Shown: positions 37,839-46,758, counted from the first letter of the stretch. The stretch is 64,000 nt of DNA from Paludibacter sp. (GCA_028710895.1 JAQTTH010000022.1:1-64000), one strand, 5' to 3'. The notes: generated from the sequence alone by a model not told the origin. Numbers and translations are program-made.

Positions 37839-38933
37839 ATGAATAAAAGAACTATAAAAGAGCTTGTTACACAGGAAATAAAGGCATTTTTCCGGTTAAG
37901 ACAAACCGAAAGACTTTGGCACATCCCTGTTTTGGCTTCTTTGTGTGTTGGAATTCCATTGCTTTTGGGGCTATATTTCGACAATATGAAATCGGGGCTC
38001 ATTGCCAGTATGGCCGGCATGGTAATCCTTTACCTGCCGGCTTCGTCCACCATTGCCAACCGCATGACCATGCTGCTCGTTTGTTCGTTTGTATTTATGA
38101 TTTCGTACGGCATCGGTCTGGGTTTTAGCTTCGACCCTATTCTTTCGGCCGTTGTTCTAGGATTATTCTCCATGACTGTGCATTGGGTGACGCTTTATTT
38201 TAAAACACGTCCACCGGGGAGTTTCTTTTTTATTATGATTGCCTCCATATCAAGCTGTGTGCCTTACAACCTGCATACAATTCCCGAACGTGTGGGTTTA
38301 GTGGGTATGGGAACCATGCTGGCCTGTTTGCTGGCGCTGATTTATTGCTTGTTGACAATGAAAATCTCGTTTGTCCAAAAATCCAACTCGGTGTCGACAG
38401 TAATAATGAAAAACAAGTACGTCAATATCGTTGAAGCTTTTATTATTGGCCTTTTTATGTTTGGCTCACTGCTGATTGGGCGTATGTTGAAGTTGCAAAA
38501 CCCTTACTGGGTGCCTATTTCGTGCGCGGCAGTTATGCAGGGCGCCTCGCTTTACCATATTTGGCAACGGGTTTTTCACCGCATTCTGGGTACTTTTATC
38601 GGTTTTGCGCTATGCTGGGTGTTGCTGTCGATCAGCAAAGCTCCACTGAGTATCTGCATAAGCATCATTGTGTTGCAGTTTATTGTGGAAATGCTGGTTG
38701 TGCGCCATTATGCATTGGCGGTAATCTTTATTACACCCCTCACTATTTTACTTACCGAAGCTGCCAATCCCTTGATTCACAACCCCAATATGCTTGTATA
38801 TGTGCGTTTTTGGGACATTACCCTGGGGAGCGTATTGGGTTTTGTGGGCGGTTGGATTCTTTATCACGAAAAGATACGATATCATGCCGTGAAACGAATT
38901 CGGAAAGCACGGGCTGTAATCAAAAAGTTGTAG
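37839..38933 (+). CDS. FUSC-family inner membrane protein
   Basis: The 364-residue protein has two blocks of hydrophobic helices, about residues 32-165 and 200-345, each followed by a soluble piece. The second block includes PYWVPISCAAVMQGASLYHIWQRVFHRILGT, characteristic of the fusaric-acid resistance/aromatic-acid efflux (FUSC) fold. It is probably an exporter of aromatic or weak acids and lacks the large cytosolic domain of AaeB. The start at 37839 follows the promoter; the longer frame would begin upstream of the predicted transcript. This gene is visibly more GC-rich than its neighbours. Confidence 0.82.
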   Translation: MNKRTIKELVTQEIKAFFRLRQTERLWHIPVLASLCVGIPLLLGLYFDNMKSGLIASMAGMVILYLPASSTIANRMTMLLVCSFVFMISYGIGLGFSFDPILSAVVLGLFSMTVHWVTLYFKTRPPGSFFFIMIASISSCVPYNLHTIPERVGLVGMGTMLACLLALIYCLLTMKISFVQKSNSVSTVIMKNKYVNIVEAFIIGLFMFGSLLIGRMLKLQNPYWVPISCAAVMQGASLYHIWQRVFHRILGTFIGFALCWVLLSISKAPLSICISIIVLQFIVEMLVVRHYALAVIFITPLTILLTEAANPLIHNPNMLVYVRFWDITLGSVLGFVGGWILYHEKIRYHAVKRIRKARAVIKKL

Positions 38934-39035
38934 TATACGGCCCATCGAGCTAATTCATCCCAAACAAATTAATCGAATAAACCTGACAAACTACATATTT
39001 CTTCTTTATGTATTAAATAATTCATCGAAATGAAT

Positions 39036-39099
39036 TATATTTGTACTGTACAGTTCAAAAAATTAAATTGTATAGTATAATTATTTAGTCTGTACAGTT
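39036..39099 (+). promoter_or_regulatory. Promoter with paired CTGTACAGTT operator-like sites
   Basis: The -7 box TATATTTG (39036-39043) is followed by CTGTACAGTT at 39046-39055, on the predicted start site, and again at 39090-39099. CTGTACAG is a perfect palindrome, and both copies are followed by similar AT-rich sequence ending AATTG or AATAATTG. The spacing is 44 bp, about four helical turns. Confidence 0.5.
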
Positions 39100-39211
39100 T
39101 AAATAATTGTATTCGAGATTATACTATAAAATTATACTGACGAAACACATATTACCTCAAGACAAATCACCTAAAACAAACGGATTAATCCATTAATTCA
39201 TCCCTATCAAT

Positions 39212-39607
39212 ATGAGTGTGCAATACAAAATGGTGGGTAAAAATGACAATTTGAGCCCCGAAGAGTCGAAGAAAAAAGGGTATTATCCTGCAGTGGTACG
39301 AAAGAAAACAGTTGGTATAAAGGAACTTGCCGAACGAGCATCCAGTCGTTGCCGAATGCATCCCTACGAGTTGGAAATGGCTCTGAAAACATTGATGGAA
39401 GCCATAAAGGATGAATTGCTGGAAAGTAATAATGTCTGCCTCGAAGGGTTTGGGACCTTCTCGCTCAAAGCCGAAAGCCGAAATGTGGAGAACCCGGACG
39501 AACTTCGCGCAGAATCCATCTTTGTAAAGAAAGTAGCTTTTAAATGTTCGCCTATCCTGCTTAAAGACCTGAAGTCGGCTCAATTTGTGCGGTATAAAGG
39601 AAAGTAG
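39212..39607 (+). CDS. HU-like DNA-binding protein (HIG type)
   Basis: The 131-residue protein has the Bacteroidota HU-HIG pattern. It starts with VQYKMVGKNDN and contains VGIKELAERASSRCRMHPYELEMALKTLMEAIKDELLESNNVCLEGFGTF, the HU helical dimerisation region and strand. The DNA-binding arm sequence is degenerate compared with HU. It is likely a nucleoid-associated or DNA-bending protein. The long leader with paired palindromes suggests it is regulated, possibly by itself. Confidence 0.85.
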   Translation: MSVQYKMVGKNDNLSPEESKKKGYYPAVVRKKTVGIKELAERASSRCRMHPYELEMALKTLMEAIKDELLESNNVCLEGFGTFSLKAESRNVENPDELRAESIFVKKVAFKCSPILLKDLKSAQFVRYKGK

Positions 39608-39617
39608 TTCTAAAAAT

Positions 39618-39656
39618 AAAAGGTCGGAAAAAGTAATTCTTTCCGACCTTTTTATT
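39618..39656. terminator. Bidirectional terminator between HU-like and cyclophilin genes
   Basis: AAAAGGTCGGAA pairs with TTCCGACCTTTT, with A- and T-runs on the two sides. Confidence 0.9.
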
Positions 39657-39671
39657 CTACTTACCCGAAGC

Positions 39672-40106
39672 TTATTCCGATACTTCTATTTTCAGGATTT
39701 TATCTCCCTGACGAATAGCATCAATTACTTCCAAACCTTCAACCACTTTACCAAAACAAGTATGTTGACGATCAAGGTGCGATGTATTTTTACGTGAATG
39801 ACATATAAAGAACTGTGAACCGCCGGTGTTGCGTCCGGCATGAGCCATTGAAAGCACACCACGGTCGTGATATTGGTTTTCACCGGTCAACTCGCAAGGG
39901 ATAGTATAGCCGGGGCCACCTGCACCGGTTCCGTTTGGACATCCGCCCTGAATAACGAAATCAGGTATAACGCGGTGGAAAGTCAATCCATCGTAGAAAC
40001 CGCTTTTAGCCAATTTAATAAAGTTTGCTACTGTTCCGGGAGCATCTTGCTCGTAAAATTCAACTTGCATGTCACCTTTTACAGTGCTGATTTTTGCTGT
40101 TTTCAT
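39672..40106 (-). CDS. Cyclophilin-type peptidyl-prolyl isomerase
   Basis: The compact 144-residue cyclophilin has no signal peptide, so it is cytoplasmic. The motifs [41 protein letters not shown] and [12 protein letters not shown] are all present, and the catalytic Arg is in FHRV. It accelerates proline isomerisation during folding. Confidence 0.95.
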   Translation of the reverse strand: MKTAKISTVKGDMQVEFYEQDAPGTVANFIKLAKSGFYDGLTFHRVIPDFVIQGGCPNGTGAGGPGYTIPCELTGENQYHDRGVLSMAHAGRNTGGSQFFICHSRKNTSHLDRQHTCFGKVVEGLEVIDAIRQGDKILKIEVSE

Positions 40107-40310
40107 TCTTATGTATTTATAATTGTTTCAAAATTTTGAGCTACAAAGTTCGCAATGTTTTTCCGCATTTCCAAATATCGGGTGTTTTATTCGGTTTATT
40201 TAATGAGTATAAATATTTTAGACTTGTTTGATGATTTATAAAATCAAATGTATTTATCTAATAAGTTGATATATAATGTCGCACCTACGGTGTTTCTTGC
40301 TCATATATAG

Positions 40311-40393
40311 AAATCAGCATTCAGATACACTCCGAATGCTGATTTTTCATTTACTTACTAACTTTTCCAAGGTTCAGAACTTTGGAAAAGTTA
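40311..40393. repeat. Hairpin plus 35-nt near-perfect palindrome downstream of hcp
   Basis: AAATCAGCATTC (40311-40322) pairs with GAATGCTGATTT and is a plausible terminator. Next to it, TAACTTTTCCAAGGTTC (40359-40375) is mirrored by GAACTTTGGAAAAGTTA (40377-40393) with a single mismatch, which is REP-like rather than terminator-like. Confidence 0.65.
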
Positions 40394-40398
40394 GACTC

Positions 40399-42066
40399 TT
40401 ATTTTTCTTCCAATTCCAGACTTGGCAAGAACAACTTCATATCTTCGTCGACACTGCCAATTGGAGCAATTCCGAAGGCATTAACCAATACATTGGCTAC
40501 GTTTGGCGATAGGAAAGCAGGCAATGTTGGTCCGAGGTGAATGTTTTTCACACCCAGGTGAAGCAATGCCAACAGCACGATTACCGCTTTTTGTTCGTAC
40601 CATGCAATGTTGTAGGCAATTGGCAAGTCATTGATATCGTTCAACTCAAATACTTCTTTCAATTTCAGGGCAATCATTACCAACGAGAAGCTGTCGTTAC
40701 ATTGGCCGGCGTCCAATACACGTGGAATGCCACCTATATCGCCTAGTGGCAACTTGTTGTAACGGTATTTGGCGCAACCGGCAGTCAGAATAACAGTATC
40801 GGTTGGAAGTTGCTCGGCAAATTCGGTGTAGTAACTACGACCTTTCATGCGTCCATCGCAACCTGCCATCACAAAGAACTTGCGGATAGCTCCCGATTTT
40901 ACGGCATCTACTACTTTATCGGCCAGGGCAAATACTTGTGCGTGAGCAAATCCACCTACAATTTCTCCTGTTTCAATTTCGGTTGGAGCAGCACATTTTT
41001 TAGCGTGCTCAACAAGTACTGAGAAATCTTTTGGTTGTCCGTCTTTGCGGTCTTCGATATGTTTGAAGCCTGGAAAACCTGAAGCTCCGGTAGTGTAAAC
41101 ACGATCAGCGTAAGTAGCAGTACTTTTTGGTGGAACAATACAGTTGGTTGTGAATAGAACAACACCGTTGAAAGTCTCGAAATCAGTCACCTGACTCCAC
41201 CAGGCACCACCGTAGTTGCCCACAAAATGGCTGTATTTCTTGAAAGCGGGATAGTAATTGGCAGGAAGCATTTCGCTGTGCGTATATACGTCAACACCTG
41301 TTCCTTCAGTTTGTTTGAGTAATTCTTCCATATCTTTCAGGTCGTGACCACTGATAAGAATACCCGGATTGCTACGAACACCAAGATTCACTTTGGTAAT
41401 TTCAGGATTACCGTATGAAGTAGTATTGGCTTTATCAAGCATAGCCATAACGGTTACACCCCATTTACCTGTTTCGAGTACAAGCGCGGTAAGTTCGTCG
41501 GCAGTTAGTGCATCGTTGGTTGTTGCCACTAAAGCATGTTGAATAAAGGCGTGAACAGCAGGATCGTCGTAACCCAGGTTTTGTGCATGCTCCACATAGG
41601 CAGCCATACCTTTCAATCCGTAGATTGTTAGCTCACGCAATGAGCGTACATCTTCGTTTTCGGTGGCTAATACGCCAATGTTTTCGGCAATTGTTTCCAT
41701 TTCCTGAGCGGTAATTGCCGACCAGCTAAGTAATTCGTTTTGTGGCATTTCTACTTTATTCTCGTGTAGAATGGCCTTGAGTTGAGAGCGGAGTTTGAAT
41801 CCTTCGCGGATTCGGGCAACGAAACGTTCGTAGTCGAAGTTTGCGTTGGTGATAGTCATGAATAGACTGTCGGTGATAAAAGTGTTAGCGGCTTCGTTTT
41901 CGATTTCCAACAGGCGAAGAGCCGTTGTATAATGCGACAAACCTTTGATTTGATAGATAAGTAAGTCCTGGAGAGCTGATACTTCGGGAGTTTTTCCACA
42001 AACTCCCTTAACCTCGCATCCCGACCCTTTGGCTGCCTCCTGGCATTGATAGCAAAACATATTCAT
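40399..42066 (-). CDS. hcp: Hydroxylamine reductase / hybrid cluster protein
   Basis: The 555-residue protein carries a hybrid iron-sulfur-oxygen cluster. N-terminal cysteines 5, 8, 17 and 23 (CX2CX8CX5C) have the short spacing of class I/III enzymes from anaerobes, which hold [4Fe-4S]; class II enzymes use CX2CX11CX6C. Downstream cluster motifs [45 protein letters not shown] and [10 protein letters not shown] are intact. Family members reduce NO to N2O and hydroxylamine to ammonia. It lies downstream of an Fe-S protein and cupin gene, divergent from a Crp/Fnr regulator. Confidence 0.97.
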   Translation of the reverse strand: MNMFCYQCQEAAKGSGCEVKGVCGKTPEVSALQDLLIYQIKGLSHYTTALRLLEIENEAANTFITDSLFMTITNANFDYERFVARIREGFKLRSQLKAILHENKVEMPQNELLSWSAITAQEMETIAENIGVLATENEDVRSLRELTIYGLKGMAAYVEHAQNLGYDDPAVHAFIQHALVATTNDALTADELTALVLETGKWGVTVMAMLDKANTTSYGNPEITKVNLGVRSNPGILISGHDLKDMEELLKQTEGTGVDVYTHSEMLPANYYPAFKKYSHFVGNYGGAWWSQVTDFETFNGVVLFTTNCIVPPKSTATYADRVYTTGASGFPGFKHIEDRKDGQPKDFSVLVEHAKKCAAPTEIETGEIVGGFAHAQVFALADKVVDAVKSGAIRKFFVMAGCDGRMKGRSYYTEFAEQLPTDTVILTAGCAKYRYNKLPLGDIGGIPRVLDAGQCNDSFSLVMIALKLKEVFELNDINDLPIAYNIAWYEQKAVIVLLALLHLGVKNIHLGPTLPAFLSPNVANVLVNAFGIAPIGSVDEDMKLFLPSLELEEK

Positions 42067-42081
42067 AATCTTTTTTTTTAT

Positions 42082-42215
42082 TGACCCCTAACCCCTAAAG
42101 GGGAATAAGAGATGTTAGTGTTTATTCTTATTCAACCCACTTCGGGGTTGTTATCTTGTTTTATATTTATCCGTGGGTTTCACCCACGGTTATTCACATT
42201 TAATCCCTTCGGGAT
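42082..42215. repeat. Composite hairpin-rich intergenic repeat
   Basis: Four stems lie in tandem: CCCCT/AGGGG (42092-42103), CAACCC/GGGTTG (42133-42150), CCGTGGGT/ACCCACGG (42171-42189) and ATCCC/GGGAT (42203-42215). The last three form an ordered block seen widely in Bacteroidota intergenic DNA. It separates the Fe-S protein gene from hcp. Confidence 0.7.
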
Positions 42216-42242
42216 AATTTTTCATTCCTACATTCTCCATTT

Positions 42243-43148
42243 TCAAACCCACTCTTCTTTCACAATATCGCCCTTTACTCCTACTACAATAAGTTTTACG
42301 GGGATTTTGCGACCGGCTTCGGCAACTGCTTTTTGTGCCAGGCGAAACAAACCACCACAGCAGGGAACTTCCATAATCACTACCGTTAATGTATTGATAG
42401 CCGAGTAAATAATCATGTTTTTGAGTTTCTCAATGTACACGTCCTGGTTTGAATCCAGTTTAGGACAGGCAATGGCCAATGTTTTTCCGGCAAGGAATTT
42501 CTCATGAAAACCGGCGTAAGCAAAAGCCACACAATCGGCAGCCAGTACCACATCGGCACCTTTAAAATAAGCCGCTTCGGGATTCAATAAATGTAGCTGT
42601 ACAGGCCATTGACGGAGTTGTGAAGGAGCATCAGTACTGGGTGCCGGAGCCATTTTGAAACTTTGTGCAATAGTAGTCGGTGCAAATGTCATTTCGCGAC
42701 TTCCGGGGCAGCCACCACCTCCATGATTATGTTGAACAGGAGCAGCTGCAACCGGTTTTGAAGCACAGCCTGCACCACCGTGGTTGTGTACCTGAGCAAA
42801 ATCAATCATGATGCCATTGGCACGTAAATAACCAACACCTTGTTTCAAATAATCCACTTCGCCGTGTTCTTTCAGGTGTTTCAGGTGGGCAATAATTGTT
42901 TTTTCGCCTTTGGGAATCATACGCTCGATAGTTGCAATTTCGTCGTACGGTTCAGCTTCGCGCTCTTCCAAGGTGATTGCTCCAACAGGGCAATCACCGA
43001 TACAAGCTCCCAGTCCGTCGCAAAATAACTCACTCACCATACGGGCTTTACCATCTATCATTTGAAGTGCGCCTTCATGGCAACCCTGTACACATGCCTC
43101 GCAACCATTGCAAAGCTCTTCGTCTATTTTAATTATTGTTCGTTTCAT
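42243..43148 (-). CDS. Hcp-associated 4Fe-4S ferredoxin-domain protein
   Basis: The 301-residue protein begins with a dicluster ferredoxin region: C13, C16, C19, C23 form a classical site, and the second is C43-x5-C49-x3-C53-P with one changed spacing. A middle segment has two HNHGG(A/G)GC-type motifs, rich in His, Gly and Cys, which could bind metal. The C-terminal half is an alpha/beta domain (FAYAGFHEKFLAGKTLAIACPKLDS). It is probably the electron donor to Hcp. The ATG at 43148 is preferred to that at 43178 because the ferredoxin fold begins directly there. Confidence 0.87.
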   Translation of the reverse strand: MKRTIIKIDEELCNGCEACVQGCHEGALQMIDGKARMVSELFCDGLGACIGDCPVGAITLEEREAEPYDEIATIERMIPKGEKTIIAHLKHLKEHGEVDYLKQGVGYLRANGIMIDFAQVHNHGGAGCASKPVAAAPVQHNHGGGGCPGSREMTFAPTTIAQSFKMAPAPSTDAPSQLRQWPVQLHLLNPEAAYFKGADVVLAADCVAFAYAGFHEKFLAGKTLAIACPKLDSNQDVYIEKLKNMIIYSAINTLTVVIMEVPCCGGLFRLAQKAVAEAGRKIPVKLIVVGVKGDIVKEEWV

Positions 43149-43226
43149 AAATTCATTTTCTATTTTTTCATTTATCATTTACTATTTAACCTCATAATGG
43201 TAAATAGTAAATGAATAACTGGTCAA

Positions 43227-43580
43227 TTATTTAATCATTGTCAGCAGCATTTTAAATTGCTCAAGGGCTACTACCGCATGACGAACATTAGCCGGCATAA
43301 TGATGCTTTCGCCAACATTCAGTTCATAAACTGTTCCATCAATCACAACTTCGCCTTTACCGTCTAAAACCTGTACAATAGCGTCGTATGGTGCAGTATG
43401 TTCACTCAAGAATTCGCCTTTATCGAAAGCAAAAAGTGTAACATTGCCACGTTCGTTGCGAATAATGATTTTACTTACTACAGATCCTTCGGCATAAGCC
43501 ACTTTGTCTGTCATGCTGAATTTTTCAGCGGTAGGAAATGCTTTGTTTTCCGTTTTTGGTGCTAATTTGAAGTCTGCCAT
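43227..43580 (-). CDS. Small cupin protein, first gene of the hcp unit
   Basis: The 117-residue single-domain cupin has the SEHTAPYDAIVQVLDGKGEV and NVGESIIMPANVRHAVV motifs with metal-ligand histidines H62 region and H104 region (positions approximate). It is the promoter-proximal gene of the cupin, Fe-S protein, hcp set. The function is unknown; a metal- or NO-related role is inferred from context. Confidence 0.85.
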   Translation of the reverse strand: MADFKLAPKTENKAFPTAEKFSMTDKVAYAEGSVVSKIIIRNERGNVTLFAFDKGEFLSEHTAPYDAIVQVLDGKGEVVIDGTVYELNVGESIIMPANVRHAVVALEQFKMLLTMIK

Positions 43581-43604
43581 TGTGTTTGTTGTTTAATTAC
43601 GCTG

Positions 43605-43674
43605 CAAAAGTATAGCAAGAGCAACAATTAAAGTGTAACAGTTGTTACACTATTGAATTTTGTTAGTAATTTTG
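43605..43674. promoter_or_regulatory. Divergent promoters sharing one Crp/Fnr-type palindrome
   Basis: AGTGTAACA-GT-TGTTACACT (43632-43651) is a perfect palindrome containing GTAAC-n4-GTTAC. The leftward -7 box is TACTTTTG on the minus strand (43605-43612) and the rightward one TAATTTTG (43667-43674). The palindrome centre lies about 43 bp upstream of the leftward predicted start and about 40 bp upstream of the rightward one. Confidence 0.75.
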
Positions 43675-43694
43675 CAGGAAATTTGAACTTAAAA

Positions 43695-44363
43695 ATGAAA
43701 AAAGTAGATTTAGCAGCTTGCCCCGTTTGCAGCAAGTTAGACATTAATGATGAAGAAGCCTTTCTGGACGATTTGAAATGCACAATTAAGGCATATGGAA
43801 AAAATGAGTTGATAATCCGTCAGGGCGATGTGTGTGATGCCCTGTATATGCTTACACAAGGCTCAGTAAAGACGGAAATGATAACTGAAAATGGCAATAT
43901 ACTCGGAATTGAGATTATAAAAGCTCCACGTCCATTGGCTCCGGCTTTTGTTTTTTCGGACAATAACCATTTTCCGGTTGATGTAACTGCATTGGAGGAG
44001 GTTGAAATCATGAAGATTCCGAAAACTGAAATTATGAGGCTCATGATGACCAACCCCGATTTTATGAGCAGCTTTATGACTCACAATGCCAACCGAACCC
44101 AATTCCTCACAAACCGGTTACAGTTGCTCTCAATCAAGACGATTAAAGGAAAACTGGCTCATTTTCTGTTTGAGAATTCACAGGGAGAAGGCAAACCGTT
44201 TGAAATAAATCGCAATCAAACCGAACTTGCCGATTTCTTTGGCGTGGCACGTCCATCGTTAGCACGAAGCTTATCGGAAATGGTGCAGGAAGGTTTAATT
44301 TCCATCAACAAGAAGGAATATATTATACTGAATTCTAAAGGATTGCGCGAATTATTGGTGTGA
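43695..44363 (+). CDS. Crp/Fnr-family regulator of the hcp module (HcpR-like)
   Basis: The 222-residue protein has a cyclic-nucleotide-binding-like sensor domain at about residues 20-140 (IIRQGDVCDALYMLTQGSVK). A C-terminal winged HTH_Crp domain follows (NRNQTELADFFGVARPSLARSLSEMVQEGLI). N-terminal CPVCSKL gives two cysteines that might sense redox or NO. Divergent arrangement with the hcp set makes an HcpR-type role likely. The ATG at 43695 is used; the upstream part of the frame overlaps the promoter. Confidence 0.88.
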   Translation: MKKVDLAACPVCSKLDINDEEAFLDDLKCTIKAYGKNELIIRQGDVCDALYMLTQGSVKTEMITENGNILGIEIIKAPRPLAPAFVFSDNNHFPVDVTALEEVEIMKIPKTEIMRLMMTNPDFMSSFMTHNANRTQFLTNRLQLLSIKTIKGKLAHFLFENSQGEGKPFEINRNQTELADFFGVARPSLARSLSEMVQEGLISINKKEYIILNSKGLRELLV

Positions 44364-44371
44364 TAAAACAA

Positions 44372-44403
44372 CAGGCGGTGTAACTCTCAAGTCACACCGC
44401 CTG
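44372..44403. terminator. Hairpin between convergent regulator and cupin genes
   Basis: CAGGCGGTGT pairs perfectly with ACACCGCCTG. The minus strand continues TTGTTTTA, so it can end the cupin transcript. Confidence 0.7.
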
Positions 44404-44428
44404 CTAATTATAAGTTTCATTTTTAAAC

Positions 44429-44767
44429 TTACTTTTTCAGAAAATCCTCACGAACCGGGTTAAACGTATCTATTAATAGACCCTCTTCGAGGCATTTAAC
44501 TCCGTGCATAACGTTTGGTTCCATGTAAAGTCCATCGCCGGCTTTTACTATTTTAGTCTCCTCACCAACCTGAAATTCAAAAGCACCACTAACAACATAA
44601 GTGGTTTGAACATGTTCATGCTTATGAACATAACCAACTGATCCGGTTTGAAATTCTACCTTTACAGTCATGATTCTTTCATCATATCCCATAATTTGTC
44701 GGCGAACACCTTCACCTACCGTTTCCCAAGCTATTTCTGAACTAAAGATAAAATTATCACGTTGCAT
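44429..44767 (-). CDS. Cupin-domain protein
   Basis: The 112-residue single cupin has VGYVHKHEHVQTTYVVSGAFEF, with the His-His-Glu-type ligand pattern, and GDGLYMEPNVMHGV with a further His. It is a small metal-binding beta barrel of unknown substrate, often annotated as a pectin-degradation-like cupin, but no carbohydrate genes are adjacent. It lies downstream of purF on the opposite side of the hcp regulator. Confidence 0.85.
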   Translation of the reverse strand: MQRDNFIFSSEIAWETVGEGVRRQIMGYDERIMTVKVEFQTGSVGYVHKHEHVQTTYVVSGAFEFQVGEETKIVKAGDGLYMEPNVMHGVKCLEEGLLIDTFNPVREDFLKK

Positions 44768-44795
44768 AGTATCTATTGAATTACAAAGACATTGA

Positions 44796-46607
44796 TTAAC
44801 AGCCGTACGTCGCTCCCTCTTTACCTTCGTAGTAATTTATAAACGCTTTATTCACAAGTCTGTTTCCACCTGGCGTTGGGTAATTTCCTGTAAAATACCA
44901 ATCGCCTTTGTGATTTGGACAAGCCTCATGAAGTCCATCAATTGTTTGATAAACCAACTCTACTTCACAATCAACCGATGCCGGAGTAAGCATCTCGGCA
45001 ATTTTCTTCGAAACTTCATCCTGAGTGAATGATTCGTATATTTCAGTCACATAATTAATTACCTCTTCTTTGGGTAAATCCTCCTGTGCTTTCGATTTAC
45101 GGTAAACTTCATCAATAATAGATTGTTTTCCTGATTCTTTCAACAATTCAATGGCAGCTCTGAAAGCACAAAATTCATTCATGCGAGGCATATCAATGCC
45201 ATAATAATCGGGGAAACGAACCTGTGGCGATGATGAAACAATTACGATTTTCTTTGGTTCCAGGCGATTCAAAATCTTTAAAATACTCTGTTTCAACGTC
45301 GTTCCACGCACAATGGAATCGTCAATAGCCACCAGATTATCCAATTTTCCACGACGTATTGAACCGTACGTTACGTCATACACGTGAGTTGCCAAATCGT
45401 TACGTTCATCGTTTTTCGAAATAAATGTACGTAATTTGATGTCCTTAATAAGCACCTTTTCAATTCGGGGAGCTTTACTTGTGACAGCTTTAATTCCATC
45501 AATCATTCCATAAAATGCAACCTCGGCAGTATTGGGAATAAATGAAAAAACTGTATTTTCAACATCATTATTAATGGCTTTCAGAATAGGTTGACTCAGC
45601 GATTCACCCAGTTTTTTTCGTTCTTTGTAAATATCAATATCGCTACCACGCGAGAAATAAATACGTTCAAATGAACACTTAGATAATTCCGCTGCGGCAG
45701 GGCGAATTGTTTCGAATTTCACAGTACCATTCTTCTTAATAATCATGGCTTCACCCGGCTTCAACTCATGTACATCCTCTTCCTTCACATTCATGGCTGT
45801 CTGAATCACTGGACGTTCAGATGCAGTCACCACTATTTCATCATTTATGTAATAAAACGCTGGACGAATTCCGTTCGGGTCACGGAAAACAAATGAATCA
45901 CCATGACCAAGCATACCACAAATAACATATCCACCATCCCAGTTTTTCTCCGATTTACGGATAAATGAAGCTATATCAAGGTTTTCCTCAATCTTTTTTG
46001 TAATTACCAAGTCATTTGAATAACGTTGCTTAGTTTTATCATATTCTTTTTGCACTTCACGGTCCAATTTAAAGCCAAGAGATTCTAACATAAGAAACGT
46101 ATCTCCTTTATCCCGGGGATGTTGTCCCTTAAGAGTCAAATGATCAAATAATTCGTCAACATTTGTCAGGTTAAAGTTTCCGGCAAGTACCATAGTACGA
46201 TTTTTCCAGTTATGACGACGCAAAAAAGGATGCACATATGAAAGTCCACTTTTACCTGTGGTGCTATAACGTAAATGCCCCAGGTATAATTCACCGGCAA
46301 AAGGAAGCTCCAGTTTCGATTTTTCAACGTTAGTATAAACTTCTTCCGGTAATTTTGCCATTGTATTATTGATTGTAGCAAAAATATCCTGAATAGCATT
46401 TTTTCCTTCAACCCGTTCGCGCCAAATATATTCCTCACCGGCAGGCATATCAAGTTTCACAGTTGCAATTCCTGCACCTTCTTGCCCACGGTTATGTTGC
46501 TTCTCCATAAGCAAATACATCTTTTGCAAGCCGTACTGCCATGTTCCGTATTTTTCCTGATAAAAATCCAAAGGTTTCAACAACCTTACCATTGCTATTC
46601 CACACAT
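44796..46607 (-). CDS. purF: Amidophosphoribosyltransferase, long Bacteroidota type
   Basis: This class II glutamine amidotransferase begins MCGIAM, exposing nucleophile Cys2. The N-terminal Ntn domain carries HNRGQEGAGIAT and LGHLRYSTTGKSG. The C-terminal phosphoribosyltransferase domain has the PRPP loop VAIDDSIVRGTTL. At 603 residues it is about 100 longer than E. coli PurF, with insertions in the Ntn domain, which is a known Bacteroidota variant. It performs the first step of purine synthesis. Some genomes carry a second, shorter PurF, so it could be a paralogue. Confidence 0.87.
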   Translation of the reverse strand: MCGIAMVRLLKPLDFYQEKYGTWQYGLQKMYLLMEKQHNRGQEGAGIATVKLDMPAGEEYIWRERVEGKNAIQDIFATINNTMAKLPEEVYTNVEKSKLELPFAGELYLGHLRYSTTGKSGLSYVHPFLRRHNWKNRTMVLAGNFNLTNVDELFDHLTLKGQHPRDKGDTFLMLESLGFKLDREVQKEYDKTKQRYSNDLVITKKIEENLDIASFIRKSEKNWDGGYVICGMLGHGDSFVFRDPNGIRPAFYYINDEIVVTASERPVIQTAMNVKEEDVHELKPGEAMIIKKNGTVKFETIRPAAAELSKCSFERIYFSRGSDIDIYKERKKLGESLSQPILKAINNDVENTVFSFIPNTAEVAFYGMIDGIKAVTSKAPRIEKVLIKDIKLRTFISKNDERNDLATHVYDVTYGSIRRGKLDNLVAIDDSIVRGTTLKQSILKILNRLEPKKIVIVSSSPQVRFPDYYGIDMPRMNEFCAFRAAIELLKESGKQSIIDEVYRKSKAQEDLPKEEVINYVTEIYESFTQDEVSKKIAEMLTPASVDCEVELVYQTIDGLHEACPNHKGDWYFTGNYPTPGGNRLVNKAFINYYEGKEGATYGC

Positions 46608-46717
46608 ATCTTCAATAATGAATAATTAATAATGAAATTAATAATTATTTGATACTAACTTTAAAACTAAAAAACTAATAAATTTAAAACTATTTGATTT
46701 CCAAAACAGTATAACAA

Positions 46718-46748
46718 ATAAAAAACCCCAACGTTTAGCGCAGGGGTT
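46718..46748 (-). terminator. Terminator of glmS
   Basis: AACCCC (46724-46729) pairs with GGGGTT (46743-46748), and the minus strand then has a run of Ts. Confidence 0.8.
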
Positions 46749-46758
46749 ATTTATTATG

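Noticed and set aside
38522-38953. 143-codon plus-strand frame inside the FUSC gene
   Set aside because: It overlaps the well-supported membrane protein in another frame. Its Cys/Tyr/His-rich composition is a frame shadow in locally GC-richer DNA.
42112-42408. 98-codon plus-strand frame across the hairpin repeat
   Set aside because: It translates the intergenic repeat and the antisense end of the Fe-S gene, with no protein signature.
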